Shown: in pieces, positions 43,872-53,092 of the stretch
Numbering within the stretch: the first letter of the stretch is position 1
How the letters are laid out: the number at the start of each line of letters is the position of its first letter
DNA from: DATGMS01 sp040905145
GTDB lineage: Bacteria > Bacteroidota > Bacteroidia > Cytophagales > Cyclobacteriaceae
Assembly (NCBI GenBank): GCA_040905145.1
Contig: JBBDSC010000037.1
Span: forward strand, 1-55,916
Direction: 5' to 3'
Length of the DNA: 55,916 bases
Made by a program: the position numbers and the translations under genes
Notes under the pieces: model-generated
The model's database searches: none
What the model saw: the letters and a program-made list of their open reading frames with translations, nothing else
What the model was told of the DNA's origin: nothing

Positions 43872-44346
43872 TAGGACGTAATAAATGAAATTTTCATGAT
43901 TACAGGGAAAATTCTGTCATCCCTCGGAGATTTGTGATCGAGGGTTATCCTGCTTTTCTCTTGGCATCCCTCCGGGATTTTTTTTGGGTTGGTTGTTTTG
44001 GTTTCTATAATTTTATATTCCCTCGGATTTTTATCAGCGTGATACTTAAGTGTTTAATTTAAGCCTAGAGGCCTGTAATGATTATAGAAAAATCAAATAG
44101 GCAGGCAATTTAACCCCTGGGGGTGACATTATCCTTTCATTCCATTCCAAAAGGACGTCGAATGTGTGAAGGCATAACTAATTCTAAAGTTCAGATCAGA
44201 AAATTATCGTACTGTAAAAATAAACGACTTTTATTTTTACTGATAAAACTCAGATGAACTGGATTTTCCGAAATGGCTGGAACTCAATTTTTGAAGCTTG
44301 AACAAATTTTGAAACTTTAATCATCTGTATCAAGAAGGAGATATTT
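43872..44346. repeat. Intergenic region with three ATCCCTCSGRGAT-type units
   Basis: These 475 bp have no credible gene. ATCCCTCGGAGAT (43919-43931), ATCCCTCCGGGAT (43966-43978) and ATTCCCTCGGATT (44017-44029) are three versions of one short near-palindrome, 47 and 51 bp apart. The second is followed by eight T residues, like a plus-strand terminator, but no plus-strand gene precedes it. CCCTCG near 43921 also pairs with CGAGGG near 43939. CCCCTGGGGG lies near 44114. The rest, up to the cytochrome stop codon, is AT-rich. Confidence 0.5.
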
Positions 44347-45321
44347 TTACTTATTGGCAACAAAGGGGGTGACACGGTTTTCAATTCCATCAAGGGAATA
44401 AAGGTAAGTATATATGGCTTCCAGATCAATTTCATCCATACTAGCATACATAGTCCAGGGCATAATGGTATTGAATGCACTGAGGTCTACGGCAGGAGGC
44501 TCATACCCATTTTCCATATCAAATGCTTTAAATCTGGCTACAAAATCTTCTTTTGTCCAATTTCCAATGCCCGTTTCAGCGTGAGGGGTAATGTTACGGG
44601 AGACAAGCAATCCCCCGGGTAATTGGAACTCCCTACCACCTGAAAAAGCTTTATCCATTTCAAGCTCCTTACCATTGAACGGAGTATGACATTCCACACA
44701 GGCGGCAGCATTTACCATATATTTCCCGTATTCCACAGAAACTTCTTTTGCAGGTTTTTTGGTAAAAGTGGAGGATTGCGGTATAGTATTGATAATAAGG
44801 CTCATTGGAAATTCACTGGAAGATTCTTCTGGGGAGTAATCTATGGGCTCTAAGGTTCTAAGATAAGCAATTACATCCTTTATATCTTCTTCATCCATTT
44901 TTCCATAGTAGCTATACGGCATTACAGGAAAAATGGCATTCCCATCCTTTTTTACCCCCGAAGTAATGGCCCTGAACACCTCAGCATCAGACCAGTTCGC
45001 AAGGTTAAATGGGGTAATGTTTTTGGAAATATACATGCCGGGAAAACCCATCTTTTGGTCAAAGAGTTCTCCTCCCTTTCCCAATGTTCCATCCACCAAA
45101 GGGGCAGAGAACCGGGTCCAATCACGCGTACTATGGCAGTCCATACACACCAAAACGCTGTTGGCAAGATATTTTCCATTGGCAATTCGATCAGGGGCGT
45201 TTGTAAGACTTATTTCCTTTAATGGTATATTAGGAATTGCAAATTTTACATAAACCAAGGCGGAAACAACAAGCAGCAGCAGGAGACTGATTAAAATCAA
45301 TAAAATTCTTTTAATTTTCAT
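44347..45321 (-). CDS. Diheme c-type cytochrome, membrane-anchored
   Basis: I start at the ATG at 45321 (324 residues), where the N-terminal membrane helix (RILLILISLLLLLVV) begins. Two heme-binding motifs are visible, CMDCH (59-63) and CVECH (208-212). Each is followed by a candidate axial Met region (FPVMPYSYYG; TIMPWTMYASM), giving two cytochrome c domains. It should pass electrons in the periplasm, tethered to the inner membrane. Such proteins commonly serve as electron acceptors for alcohol, sugar or other dehydrogenases. No partner is adjacent; the PQQ-type dehydrogenase at 3265 is a distant candidate. Confidence 0.88.
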   Translation of the reverse strand: MKIKRILLILISLLLLLVVSALVYVKFAIPNIPLKEISLTNAPDRIANGKYLANSVLVCMDCHSTRDWTRFSAPLVDGTLGKGGELFDQKMGFPGMYISKNITPFNLANWSDAEVFRAITSGVKKDGNAIFPVMPYSYYGKMDEEDIKDVIAYLRTLEPIDYSPEESSSEFPMSLIINTIPQSSTFTKKPAKEVSVEYGKYMVNAAACVECHTPFNGKELEMDKAFSGGREFQLPGGLLVSRNITPHAETGIGNWTKEDFVARFKAFDMENGYEPPAVDLSAFNTIMPWTMYASMDEIDLEAIYTYLYSLDGIENRVTPFVANK

Positions 45322-45458
45322 ATTTCCAAATTTTAGTAAAAGATAATTTAGATGCAAAGCAGTAAAGTAGCATGTATCTACTCACTAACGAATTTAAATT
45401 ATTTTTTTAATAATGGAAATATATGCATTATTTTATTTTTTTGATGGAGGTAAAATAA

Positions 45459-46952
45459 TTATTCTATACCATAAAGCTGATTGCCCACTTCTTCATATTT
45501 ATCACCTGAAACCCACTGGGGCTGATTGTCGGCATTGGCAATATAACTGGCAGAAAGGAGGTAGGATTTCCAGTAAAGCATGGCATAATCCAGATCAAAA
45601 TTATCCACTTGATCTGCCGCTTGATGATAGTATTTATTGATTTCGTCATCAAAAGCTGTGAATCCTAAACTAAAAGTTGGAGCGGGGATCCCTTTTCGTG
45701 CAAAATTCACATTATCAGATCGGTCATATAACCCTTGTTCGGGTGATGGATCCGCAACGGCCTTTATTCCAAACTCAGCAACGGCCTTCTCAACCATTCC
45801 GTCTGCGGAAGTTCTCCCCAAGCCAATTACCGTGATAATGGAAGTATCATTGTAGCCCGCATTATCAATATTTAGGTTATAAATGATCTGATCCAAGGGA
45901 ACCAGGGGATTTTCGGCAAAGTAAGCGGAGCCCAAAAGTCCTTTTTCCTCTGCGGTCCAAGCGCAAAGCAGGATGGAACGTTTGGGAGGGTTTTCCGCAA
46001 AATATTTTGCGGCATTGATTATAGCCACTGTACCCACTGCATTGTCCCGTGCCCCATTATAGATCGAGTCTCCATCCGCATCCGGACTGCCTACTCCTAT
46101 ATGATCATAATGGGCAGAAAGCATTACATACTCGTTTTTCATCTTCGGATCCGTCCCTTCGATATACCCCACTACGTTTTTACCGGTCAGCTTCCGGTTC
46201 ATTTTTCCTTCAATATTCACTTCCGCTTGTTCAATGTCTCCTTTATCAATGGCAGCAATGAGCTCATTGGATAGGTCTTTCACCCAGAGGTAGGGAATGG
46301 TCCCAGCTTCCTCACTGGTGTTTTGGTTTGTGGTGAGTTGTGGTTTGTTCAGGAAATTAACCAGAAGGCTCCAAGGAGTGGTAGGCAAATTATATAATTC
46401 GATGACACCCACGGCGCCCTTAGCCTGTGCCAGGGCAAGCTTTTCCCTTCCTGCGGCAAAAAGTTGAGAAGGGCTCATCCGGTCAGGAGCTCCCACCCTT
46501 ACCACCAGGATTTTTCCTGTAAGGTCTATCCCTTTCAAGTCCTTTTCCAGTCCATGTCCGGCCACCACCATTGGGTAGTTTCCGGTAAATTCAGGGCCGT
46601 CCAAAACCAACATATCTTCTCCATGTAATAAGGTGCTGTCGCCCATTTTAATTTCTCCATAAGTAGGAGGGGAGGAGACATGAAAAGGAATAGGTTGATA
46701 ATAATCCTTCGCATCCGGCAATTCTCTGGCTCCATATTTCCAAAATTGTTCGGCAATGTAGCGTGCTGCAATATCAATTTCAGGGCGCATGGCATCCCGT
46801 CCCTTCAATTCATCGGCAGCCAAATACCTGAAGTGGGAAATCGCTTCTTTTCTTTCAATGGATTTTTCGATAGCCTGTTTTTGTCCGTTTACACTAAAGG
46901 AACAGCCAAAGGTGAGCAGTCCTGCAGTGGCCAAAAGAATGTTTTTCTTCAT
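45459..46952 (-). CDS. Secreted M28-family zinc aminopeptidase
   Basis: The 497-residue protein has a signal peptide (KNILLATAGLLTFG) and a protease-associated-like insert between 90 and 240. The M28 catalytic domain shows the co-catalytic zinc ligands in SAHYDHIGVG (near 278), GARDNAVGT, WTAEEKGLLGS (near 335, catalytic Glu-Glu) and NLNIDNAGYND, with a late His in NKYYHQAADQ. It should remove N-terminal residues from peptides outside the cytoplasm. It lies downstream of a terminator for the NlpC/P60 operon and is separately transcribed. Length and motifs are complete. Confidence 0.9.
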   Translation of the reverse strand: MKKNILLATAGLLTFGCSFSVNGQKQAIEKSIERKEAISHFRYLAADELKGRDAMRPEIDIAARYIAEQFWKYGARELPDAKDYYQPIPFHVSSPPTYGEIKMGDSTLLHGEDMLVLDGPEFTGNYPMVVAGHGLEKDLKGIDLTGKILVVRVGAPDRMSPSQLFAAGREKLALAQAKGAVGVIELYNLPTTPWSLLVNFLNKPQLTTNQNTSEEAGTIPYLWVKDLSNELIAAIDKGDIEQAEVNIEGKMNRKLTGKNVVGYIEGTDPKMKNEYVMLSAHYDHIGVGSPDADGDSIYNGARDNAVGTVAIINAAKYFAENPPKRSILLCAWTAEEKGLLGSAYFAENPLVPLDQIIYNLNIDNAGYNDTSIITVIGLGRTSADGMVEKAVAEFGIKAVADPSPEQGLYDRSDNVNFARKGIPAPTFSLGFTAFDDEINKYYHQAADQVDNFDLDYAMLYWKSYLLSASYIANADNQPQWVSGDKYEEVGNQLYGIE

Positions 46953-47282
46953 GTATTTTGAAAATTATATGGAAAGTAAAGATAGATTTATTTGCATAAC
47001 TGTACAATGATGAAAGAGCAGTGAAAGTGAATGTGAACTGTGCAATTTATGATGAACTTGCAGGGTGATTAGACTTGATTTTGAATTAAGGTAAAAAGGG
47101 AAATATCTCACTCAAAATAAAAGGTGGAAGGTAATAATGGAAAAAACCCTTCCTTATCTTTAGAAAGGAAGGGTTTTCTTCATTGGTGGGCGATGAGTAC
47201 AACTTTTTACTTTTATTTTTTGTATCAACTTTTTAACGCCCCTCCGTCCATTTTAGTCTATCTGAGGAGTTAATTTATTTCT
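46953..47282. other. Intergenic region between M28 peptidase and NlpC/P60 genes
   Basis: These 330 bp hold a terminator at 47143-47177 and otherwise AT-rich sequence. The M28 promoter should lie within about 150 bp upstream of 46952, but I cannot point to a convincing pair of boxes. No gene is present. Confidence 0.5.
47143..47177 (-). terminator. Rho-independent terminator of the amidohydrolase-NlpC/P60 operon
   Basis: AACCCTTCCTT pairs with AAGGAAGGGTT around a nine-base loop. On the minus strand the stem is followed by a T-run (the A6 at 47141-47146), which fits termination after the NlpC/P60 stop codon at 47283. Confidence 0.8.
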
Positions 47283-48446
47283 TTATTTAATGATTTCATT
47301 AACGGCCAGCACATTTTTGCTGTCTTTCCCCACAATGCGCTTGGTCCTTAGGTAACGGTTCAACTCATATTCATCGTAATTTTTCGATGCTGGATCAAAA
47401 CTGCTGATCCTGACCCTCCCCCGGGAATGGATGAACGAACCGTCGCCAATCCACATCCCTACATGAACTACCCGCTCCGGGGATTCATCGGTGGCTGGAT
47501 TCCCAAAAAATAAAAGGTCCCCTGTTTCCAGATTTTCCCAGTTCTTTTCCGTATCGACTTCTTCCCCTTCATGGACCTGTTGAGAAGCATCCCGGGGTAT
47601 AATCTTGCCGTTCAAGAAAAAAATGGTTTTGGTAAAGCCACTGCAATCTACCCCTTTGATGGACGTACCGCCCCAAAGATAGGGGATACCCATCATGTCT
47701 TTTGCGGTGCTGATCAGGTTTTTTGCTGAAGTATTCCTGCTTGTTTTCCACTCTTCAAATGGAGTTGAAGAAGAAGCCTTAACAAAACCCTTCCTGTCGT
47801 CGGGTAATTTGACTTCATGATAGTCGGTTCCTTTCCGGATCAATTCAAGGATATTTCCGGCTGTAAGGTCACTTACCCGGCTTTCTTCGGCCGGCCCTTC
47901 ATATACATGTCCTATCAGATCAGTGAACACCACTTTTTCTGAGGTATACCAGGCATTCATTTCCTCCTCATTCATCAATGCTATGCCCCCTGCATCAACC
48001 CAGGAAATATATCTATCCGGTGTCTGGACCAAATACCAGTCATTTTCTTTCTTAAGCACTCTTAAAGGAGTTCCCAATGTTGCCTGTGTAGCCAATTCCG
48101 CTGAATGCCGGGGCTGGCTTCTTATATTGGCAACGGACAAAGTTACCACGGCTGAATGCTTGCCTCCTAACGATTCATTGGGCAAAATAGTGACCTTATC
48201 CTGAAAATTAATTTTTTGCCCCGTCAGTGAATCTTTTAGATGGATTAAAGCTTCAGGTAAATTGGTTTCCCCCAGTATCTGATCCTTTTCCCATTGGATA
48301 TCAAATAAAGCCACTCTTTTATCAGGGGCATAGGTTTTCTTTACATGGTTTATAATAGCTTGTGGATCCGCCTTATCTTCTTGTACACAGGATATCATTG
48401 CTCCCAATATCCATAGAAAGAGTAAATGTCTTGTCTTGCCCTTCAT
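47283..48446 (-). CDS. SH3 and NlpC/P60-domain peptidase lipoprotein
   Basis: The 387-residue protein has a lipobox at Cys20 (AMISC). Two bacterial SH3 domains follow (about 105-160 and 180-235; LRVLKKENDWYLVQTP is the first). The NlpC/P60 domain has catalytic Cys near 267 (GVDCSGF), HVGMWIGDG with its His and FIHSRGRV further on. This architecture matches gamma-D-glutamyl-L-diamino-acid endopeptidases of the YkfC type, which cut murein stem peptides. It lies 34 bp after the last of three amidohydrolase genes and before a terminator, so it appears to be the fourth gene of that operon. Confidence 0.88.
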   Translation of the reverse strand: MKGKTRHLLFLWILGAMISCVQEDKADPQAIINHVKKTYAPDKRVALFDIQWEKDQILGETNLPEALIHLKDSLTGQKINFQDKVTILPNESLGGKHSAVVTLSVANIRSQPRHSAELATQATLGTPLRVLKKENDWYLVQTPDRYISWVDAGGIALMNEEEMNAWYTSEKVVFTDLIGHVYEGPAEESRVSDLTAGNILELIRKGTDYHEVKLPDDRKGFVKASSSTPFEEWKTSRNTSAKNLISTAKDMMGIPYLWGGTSIKGVDCSGFTKTIFFLNGKIIPRDASQQVHEGEEVDTEKNWENLETGDLLFFGNPATDESPERVVHVGMWIGDGSFIHSRGRVRISSFDPASKNYDEYELNRYLRTKRIVGKDSKNVLAVNEIIK

Positions 48447-48480
48447 TGCTTATAATGATTTTGGATAAAGGTAAAAGATT

Positions 48481-49776
48481 TTATTTTTCCAAGCCTGGAC
48501 TTCTTTCCAGGAATTCCTGGTAAAGCCGGATATGCCTATTGCTCATGGGAACTTGATAACCATCTATAAACACATGCTTTATCTTTGTTTTTGTTTCAAA
48601 TGGATCTCCATCGGAAACAAATAAAGTAGCGCTTTTACCTACTTCAATAGATCCCAAATGATCCTCTACGCCAAGAATTTCCGCAGGGATAATGGTTACT
48701 GCTTTAAGAGCTTCCTCCTTGCCCATGCCATATGCTGCCGCAAATCCAGCATTGAAAGGGAGGTTCCTTACATTTTCTGCATCATTGGTCCTTAACGCCA
48801 CTTTTATTCCTGCCTTTAACATTTTGCTGGGATTGGTATAAGCTGCATCATAGCGGTCTGATTTTCTGTTGGGGATAGAAAGAACAGGGCCAGTGATCAC
48901 GGGGAGACTGGCCGCAGCAATTTTATCTGCCACTCTCCAACCTTCTGATACGCCGGTAAGTATGGCATTGATTTTCTTGTTTTCCAACCATTTAATGGCC
49001 ATCTCTATATCACTGGCAGCATTTACTTCTATCAGCAAGGACAGTTCACCTGAAATAACCTTTGCCAGTTGCTTCATTTCCGGATAATATTGCAGCTCAG
49101 CTTTTGCGGTGGAAAGTTGATGATAAGTGGTGGCTTTTTCCCAAATATCATTGATTGTTTTCATTGCTTTTTCTGCATCCTTTTTAATATCTTCCTCACT
49201 TCTTCTGTCCCAGGTACTTGACTTGGCCGAAGAAGGAAAGTTCATGACCACCCCTTTGAAACCTGTATACATTTGATCAGGGGTATAGCCGTTCAGGTTT
49301 ATCAATGCAGCCGTGCCTGGAAAAGTGCCACCGGAGGGTACGGCCAAGGAAGTGGTGACACCACTAACCCTTGTTACCGGGATAGCGACAGCATTTGGGT
49401 TAATGGCTGTCAATGCCTGCATATTAGGAGTGACATTGCCTACTTCAGCATAGTCCTGCGTTTCAGCAACTGAATTCACTTCTACCAATCCTAACCGGTT
49501 TCCGGCATCTATCATGCCAGGATAGATAAAAAGCCCTGAACAGTCTATCACCGTTGCATTGGCATCACTTATGTTACTGCCGACCTTTTCAATTTTGCCA
49601 TCAGTGATCAACACACTTCCGTTTTCGATAGTATCCTCTGTTACAGTTACTATGGTAGCATGCTGTAAAAGAAATTTGCCACCCCTGGGTTTTACCACCT
49701 CACCTTCAATTTGCCCATAGGACAAAAAGGGCAGGAGGGACAAAAGAAATAGGAATATATTTGAATTTAATTTCAT
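48481..49776 (-). CDS. Secreted amidohydrolase-fold protein, metal ligands absent
   Basis: The 431-residue protein has a signal peptide (FLFLLSLLPFLSYGQ) and an amidohydrolase beta-sandwich plus barrel (HATIVTVTEDTIENGSV; LGSIEVGKSATLFVSDGDPF at the end). At the first metal motif, where the family has His-x-His after the Pro-Gly turn, it reads YPGMIDAGNRLGL (near 90). The second position reads LLIEVNAASD, the third LTGVSEG; only the late Asp (RTNDAEN) remains. Catalysis of the usual type is unlikely. It is the third of three linked paralogues. It may stabilise the active one, or bind a substrate. Confidence 0.82.
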   Translation of the reverse strand: MKLNSNIFLFLLSLLPFLSYGQIEGEVVKPRGGKFLLQHATIVTVTEDTIENGSVLITDGKIEKVGSNISDANATVIDCSGLFIYPGMIDAGNRLGLVEVNSVAETQDYAEVGNVTPNMQALTAINPNAVAIPVTRVSGVTTSLAVPSGGTFPGTAALINLNGYTPDQMYTGFKGVVMNFPSSAKSSTWDRRSEEDIKKDAEKAMKTINDIWEKATTYHQLSTAKAELQYYPEMKQLAKVISGELSLLIEVNAASDIEMAIKWLENKKINAILTGVSEGWRVADKIAAASLPVITGPVLSIPNRKSDRYDAAYTNPSKMLKAGIKVALRTNDAENVRNLPFNAGFAAAYGMGKEEALKAVTIIPAEILGVEDHLGSIEVGKSATLFVSDGDPFETKTKIKHVFIDGYQVPMSNRHIRLYQEFLERSPGLEK

Positions 49777-49788
49777 ATGTAATGTATT

Positions 49789-51165
49789 TCAATGGGTACT
49801 AAAAAAATTACCTGTTTCGGTAAACATTTCCACCCCATGCATGCATTTATGATCATCTTCCTTTAAGTAAACCGTCTCAACCATTTCTGTAGCACTTACT
49901 TTTATCCTTTGATCATTTTCGTCTTCCTTGATGTCAAAATACTTGATCCCGTCCACAAAGGTCATTTGTGGAATGGCATAAACAGATAAAGGATGGTTTT
50001 CAAAGATCACCAGATCCCCTTGTTTTCCTTCCTCAATGGAGCCCACCTTATCGGCTATTCCCAATTGCTTAGCAGGGTTTATTGTGATTAAGGCAAGGGC
50101 CTCTTCGTCGGAAAGACCTCCGTATCTTTGTGTCTTTCCGGCCTCATGGAATAAATGCCTGATCAATTCCCCTGAATCGGAATTAATAGAGGTTACCACT
50201 CCGTTTTTACTTAGAATTGCTGCATTGTAGGCAGTTGAGTAATATACTTCAAACTTATACGCCCACCAGTCCGCAAAAACTGAGGCGCCCATTGTATATT
50301 CGGCAAGCTCTGGTGCTACCTTAAAGCCTTCATTGACATGTGAAAATACAATATTCTTGATATTAAAATCTTTACAAACGTTGATGAGCATATTGATTTC
50401 ATCTGCCCGGTAGGAATGGCAATGGATAATGAATTTACCATCAAGTATATCAGCCAGGGTCTGTAACCTGAGGCTGTATGCGGGGGGAACTGCGGTACTG
50501 TTCTTTTGTTTGGCCGCTTTGTTATAAGTCTCCCATGATTTTTTATATTGAATGGCCTCGTTAAATCCATTTCTGATTACTGCTTCCACTCCCATCCTGC
50601 TGCGAGGTTGAATCCCATGCGCCCTGCCGTGTACACGGGTAGGATTTTCTCCCAAGGCGAATTTGATGGTACGGGGAGCTTCCTTCATAAAGAGATCTTC
50701 AGGGTTACTGGTCCCATACCTATGTTTCAAAGTAATGTTCTTTCCTCCAATGGCATTGGCCGAACCATGCATGGCGTTGGAAATCGTTACTCCTCCTGCC
50801 AAAGCCCTATAAATGCCCACATCAAAAGGATCCACGACATCACCCATCCAGACCTCAGCAGTAATGGGACTGGTGGGTTCATTGACCACTTCCAAGCCCA
50901 CGTGGGAATGGGCATCAATAATGCCGGGCATCACAAATTTACCAGCAGCATCAACCACAGTAATGTTGGCAGGGGCAGAAAGCCCTTTTCCTACTTTCTC
51001 AATCACTCCGTTCTCCACCAGGATATCCGTCTCCTCTTGAACACCATTGGTAATGGTAAGTACAGTGGCGTTTTTGATAAGGACATTGCCTTTCCTACTT
51101 TGCGCCTGTAAGGGATAAAGATTAATCCATAGGAAAGCTGTGACTATATAAAATATTTTATTCAT
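49789..51165 (-). CDS. Secreted amidohydrolase with intact metal site
   Basis: The 458-residue protein has a signal peptide (FYIVTAFLWINLYPLQAQ). All expected metal ligands of the amidohydrolase barrel are visible: GIIDAHSHVGL (near 84), FIIHCHSYRADE, IVFSHVNEG and INSDSGELIRH with the late Asp. It resembles imidazolonepropionase/prolidase-like exported enzymes that cleave acyl-dipeptides or cyclic amides. It is flanked by two paralogues that lack the ligands, with 5 and 12 bp spacing. It is probably the catalytic member of the trio. Confidence 0.88.
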   Translation of the reverse strand: MNKIFYIVTAFLWINLYPLQAQSRKGNVLIKNATVLTITNGVQEETDILVENGVIEKVGKGLSAPANITVVDAAGKFVMPGIIDAHSHVGLEVVNEPTSPITAEVWMGDVVDPFDVGIYRALAGGVTISNAMHGSANAIGGKNITLKHRYGTSNPEDLFMKEAPRTIKFALGENPTRVHGRAHGIQPRSRMGVEAVIRNGFNEAIQYKKSWETYNKAAKQKNSTAVPPAYSLRLQTLADILDGKFIIHCHSYRADEINMLINVCKDFNIKNIVFSHVNEGFKVAPELAEYTMGASVFADWWAYKFEVYYSTAYNAAILSKNGVVTSINSDSGELIRHLFHEAGKTQRYGGLSDEEALALITINPAKQLGIADKVGSIEEGKQGDLVIFENHPLSVYAIPQMTFVDGIKYFDIKEDENDQRIKVSATEMVETVYLKEDDHKCMHGVEMFTETGNFFSTH

Positions 51166-51170
51166 TTCTT

Positions 51171-52862
51171 TTAAATGTTGTGGTTGGAATCAGGTGTTTT
51201 GGTGGCCCTGAATGGGAAACTTCCAAAATCGGGAATTGAAAGCTTGCCTTCATACTCCTCTCCTGATATATCTCCGGAAACCGTAACGGAAATGTGCATA
51301 CCTTTAACGTCTACATCAAAATCAAATTTGAGGGTGTTTCCAGACCATTCTATATTTTTCATTTCATTCGTTTTTTTTCCCCCTCCTTCTGGATCATCAA
51401 AAGTGATCGTTCCTTGATAGCCATCCGGTTTCTTTTTCAGAGTCATCATACCTGCAGAGCTTCCTTCGGGAGTCTCTGCGGCATAGTCCCATGATCCACT
51501 TACCGGATCGTCTTCATCTTTTTCCTCTTTTTGTTTGTCAGTATCTTCATAATCAAATAGATACCCGTCAGCAAACACATGTTTGATTTGTGACCCCTTC
51601 TTGAATAAAGAATCTGTCGTGATAACCAAGTTGGCTAATTTTCCTTTTTCGATGCTCCCTGTAATTTTATCCATATTAAGGATTTTTGCGGCGTTTATGG
51701 TCAAGGCGGCCAGTGCGCCTTCTTCGGAAAGTCCGTTCTCTATCATTAAGCGCATGTTCTTCATGAAATCCTCACTTTTTGCAGATTGGGTACCAAAGGC
51801 AAAGGCGACATCCTCTTTTTCAAATTGCGATGCAAGTTTCAATGAATTTTTATAGGCCTCTTTTACCCTGTCCAATCTGGCAGTGGTCTCACTAGAAGCA
51901 TCCTCAATTTCCTTTTTGGAAGCTTTATCTTTTGGTAGGATCAGGGAAAGCACCACTTGTACGTTTGCTTCCTTTATAGTAGAGATCAAGGAAGTTCCTT
52001 CACTGACACCTGTCAATACCAGGTTGAATCCCATTTCACGCTGCAGGGCAAGGGCCCTCCTGGTTTCCAGTTCATCAGAGACTTCAAATATTACCGGGAC
52101 CTCCTTATCAATTACCGGAAAGAAGGATTCCAGGACTTTGTTTTTTTCCGGTCTGATAATGCCACTGTTGCTGGCAAAGAGAATTTGATGTTCCGCTGAT
52201 AATTCAGCATTCTTATATAAATCACGCCATTTGGCCATAATCCCTAAAGTAGTTCCTGGATACATGCCCCTTATGGCATCAAATTTTGAGGAAAATCCAG
52301 CGGAAGCAGCAATAATGTTTGAAGAACCTTTCTGTCCATAAACGGCAATGGCCGTTTTACCGGGCATCATTCCATCTCCTTTGGGAACCAGTTGGGCCAA
52401 GGTAAAGCCCTCTTTTCTCCAATCGGCTATTTCTTCGCCTTCCGCATCGAAATCATCCAATACTTCTCTATAAGGTGTTATACCTACTATTTCATGAGGT
52501 GGGTCTGAGGGATCAAAATCATTTGGTCGCTCGGGGGTTGCCGGCTTGCCCACTCCCGCATTACCCGCTACATCTATAAAACCGGCATATACAAATAAAG
52601 AATCCCCATTTATTTCCCGTGCTTCTATAGGGATTTTTATGTTTTTACCGAGATCTTCTATTAACCCATTTTTTATTACAATGGTGGCCTGGGTGACGCT
52701 ATGGCCTGGAGAGGTAAAAACGGTGGCATTGGTAATGGCATAAGTTCCCGTCACTCTTTTTTCCCCTGTAGGATCACTTTGTGCAAGGACAGTCAAGGAG
52801 AAGAGGGAGCACATCCATGCCATCATTTGCATAAAGAGGTTATGTCCTTTGAATACGCTCAT
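51171..52862 (-). CDS. Secreted amidohydrolase-fold protein with C-terminal beta domain, metal ligands absent
   Basis: The 563-residue protein has a signal peptide (CSLFSLTVLAQ) and an amidohydrolase fold. The first metal site reads GFIDVAGNAGVG (near 100) instead of His-x-His, the second VIFEVSDELE, the third LTGVSEGTSL, and the late Asp position AFGTQSAKS. All ligands appear lost. After about residue 450, following an acidic linker (KEEKDEDD), comes a beta-rich domain (GSWDYAAETPEGSSAG to FPFRATKT) of about 110 residues, possibly a lipocalin-like ligand domain. It is the first gene of the operon, 5 bp before the intact paralogue. Confidence 0.82.
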   Translation of the reverse strand: MSVFKGHNLFMQMMAWMCSLFSLTVLAQSDPTGEKRVTGTYAITNATVFTSPGHSVTQATIVIKNGLIEDLGKNIKIPIEAREINGDSLFVYAGFIDVAGNAGVGKPATPERPNDFDPSDPPHEIVGITPYREVLDDFDAEGEEIADWRKEGFTLAQLVPKGDGMMPGKTAIAVYGQKGSSNIIAASAGFSSKFDAIRGMYPGTTLGIMAKWRDLYKNAELSAEHQILFASNSGIIRPEKNKVLESFFPVIDKEVPVIFEVSDELETRRALALQREMGFNLVLTGVSEGTSLISTIKEANVQVVLSLILPKDKASKKEIEDASSETTARLDRVKEAYKNSLKLASQFEKEDVAFAFGTQSAKSEDFMKNMRLMIENGLSEEGALAALTINAAKILNMDKITGSIEKGKLANLVITTDSLFKKGSQIKHVFADGYLFDYEDTDKQKEEKDEDDPVSGSWDYAAETPEGSSAGMMTLKKKPDGYQGTITFDDPEGGGKKTNEMKNIEWSGNTLKFDFDVDVKGMHISVTVSGDISGEEYEGKLSIPDFGSFPFRATKTPDSNHNI

Positions 52863-53092
52863 TTAGGAGTGATGGGTTAAAATATTCTTAAAGTGGAAAA
52901 CTACAAAAAAAACATATCCCATAAAGGAATGTTTTTTTAATGTTCCCAAAACTTGAAGAACGGCATTTGGTTCTTACAACCAAAATTCGATAAGGCTTTG
53001 GCTTTATTTATCCTATTTTGAATCATTCAAATGAAAAAAACCTTTGTAGAAGAAATTCTTTTTTATTCAAAATACCTATATTGGCAAATATT

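Noticed and set aside
44250..44480. ORF overlapping the cytochrome c stop region
   Set aside because: It lies in another frame across the 3' end of the cytochrome gene and intergenic DNA, with no recognisable content.
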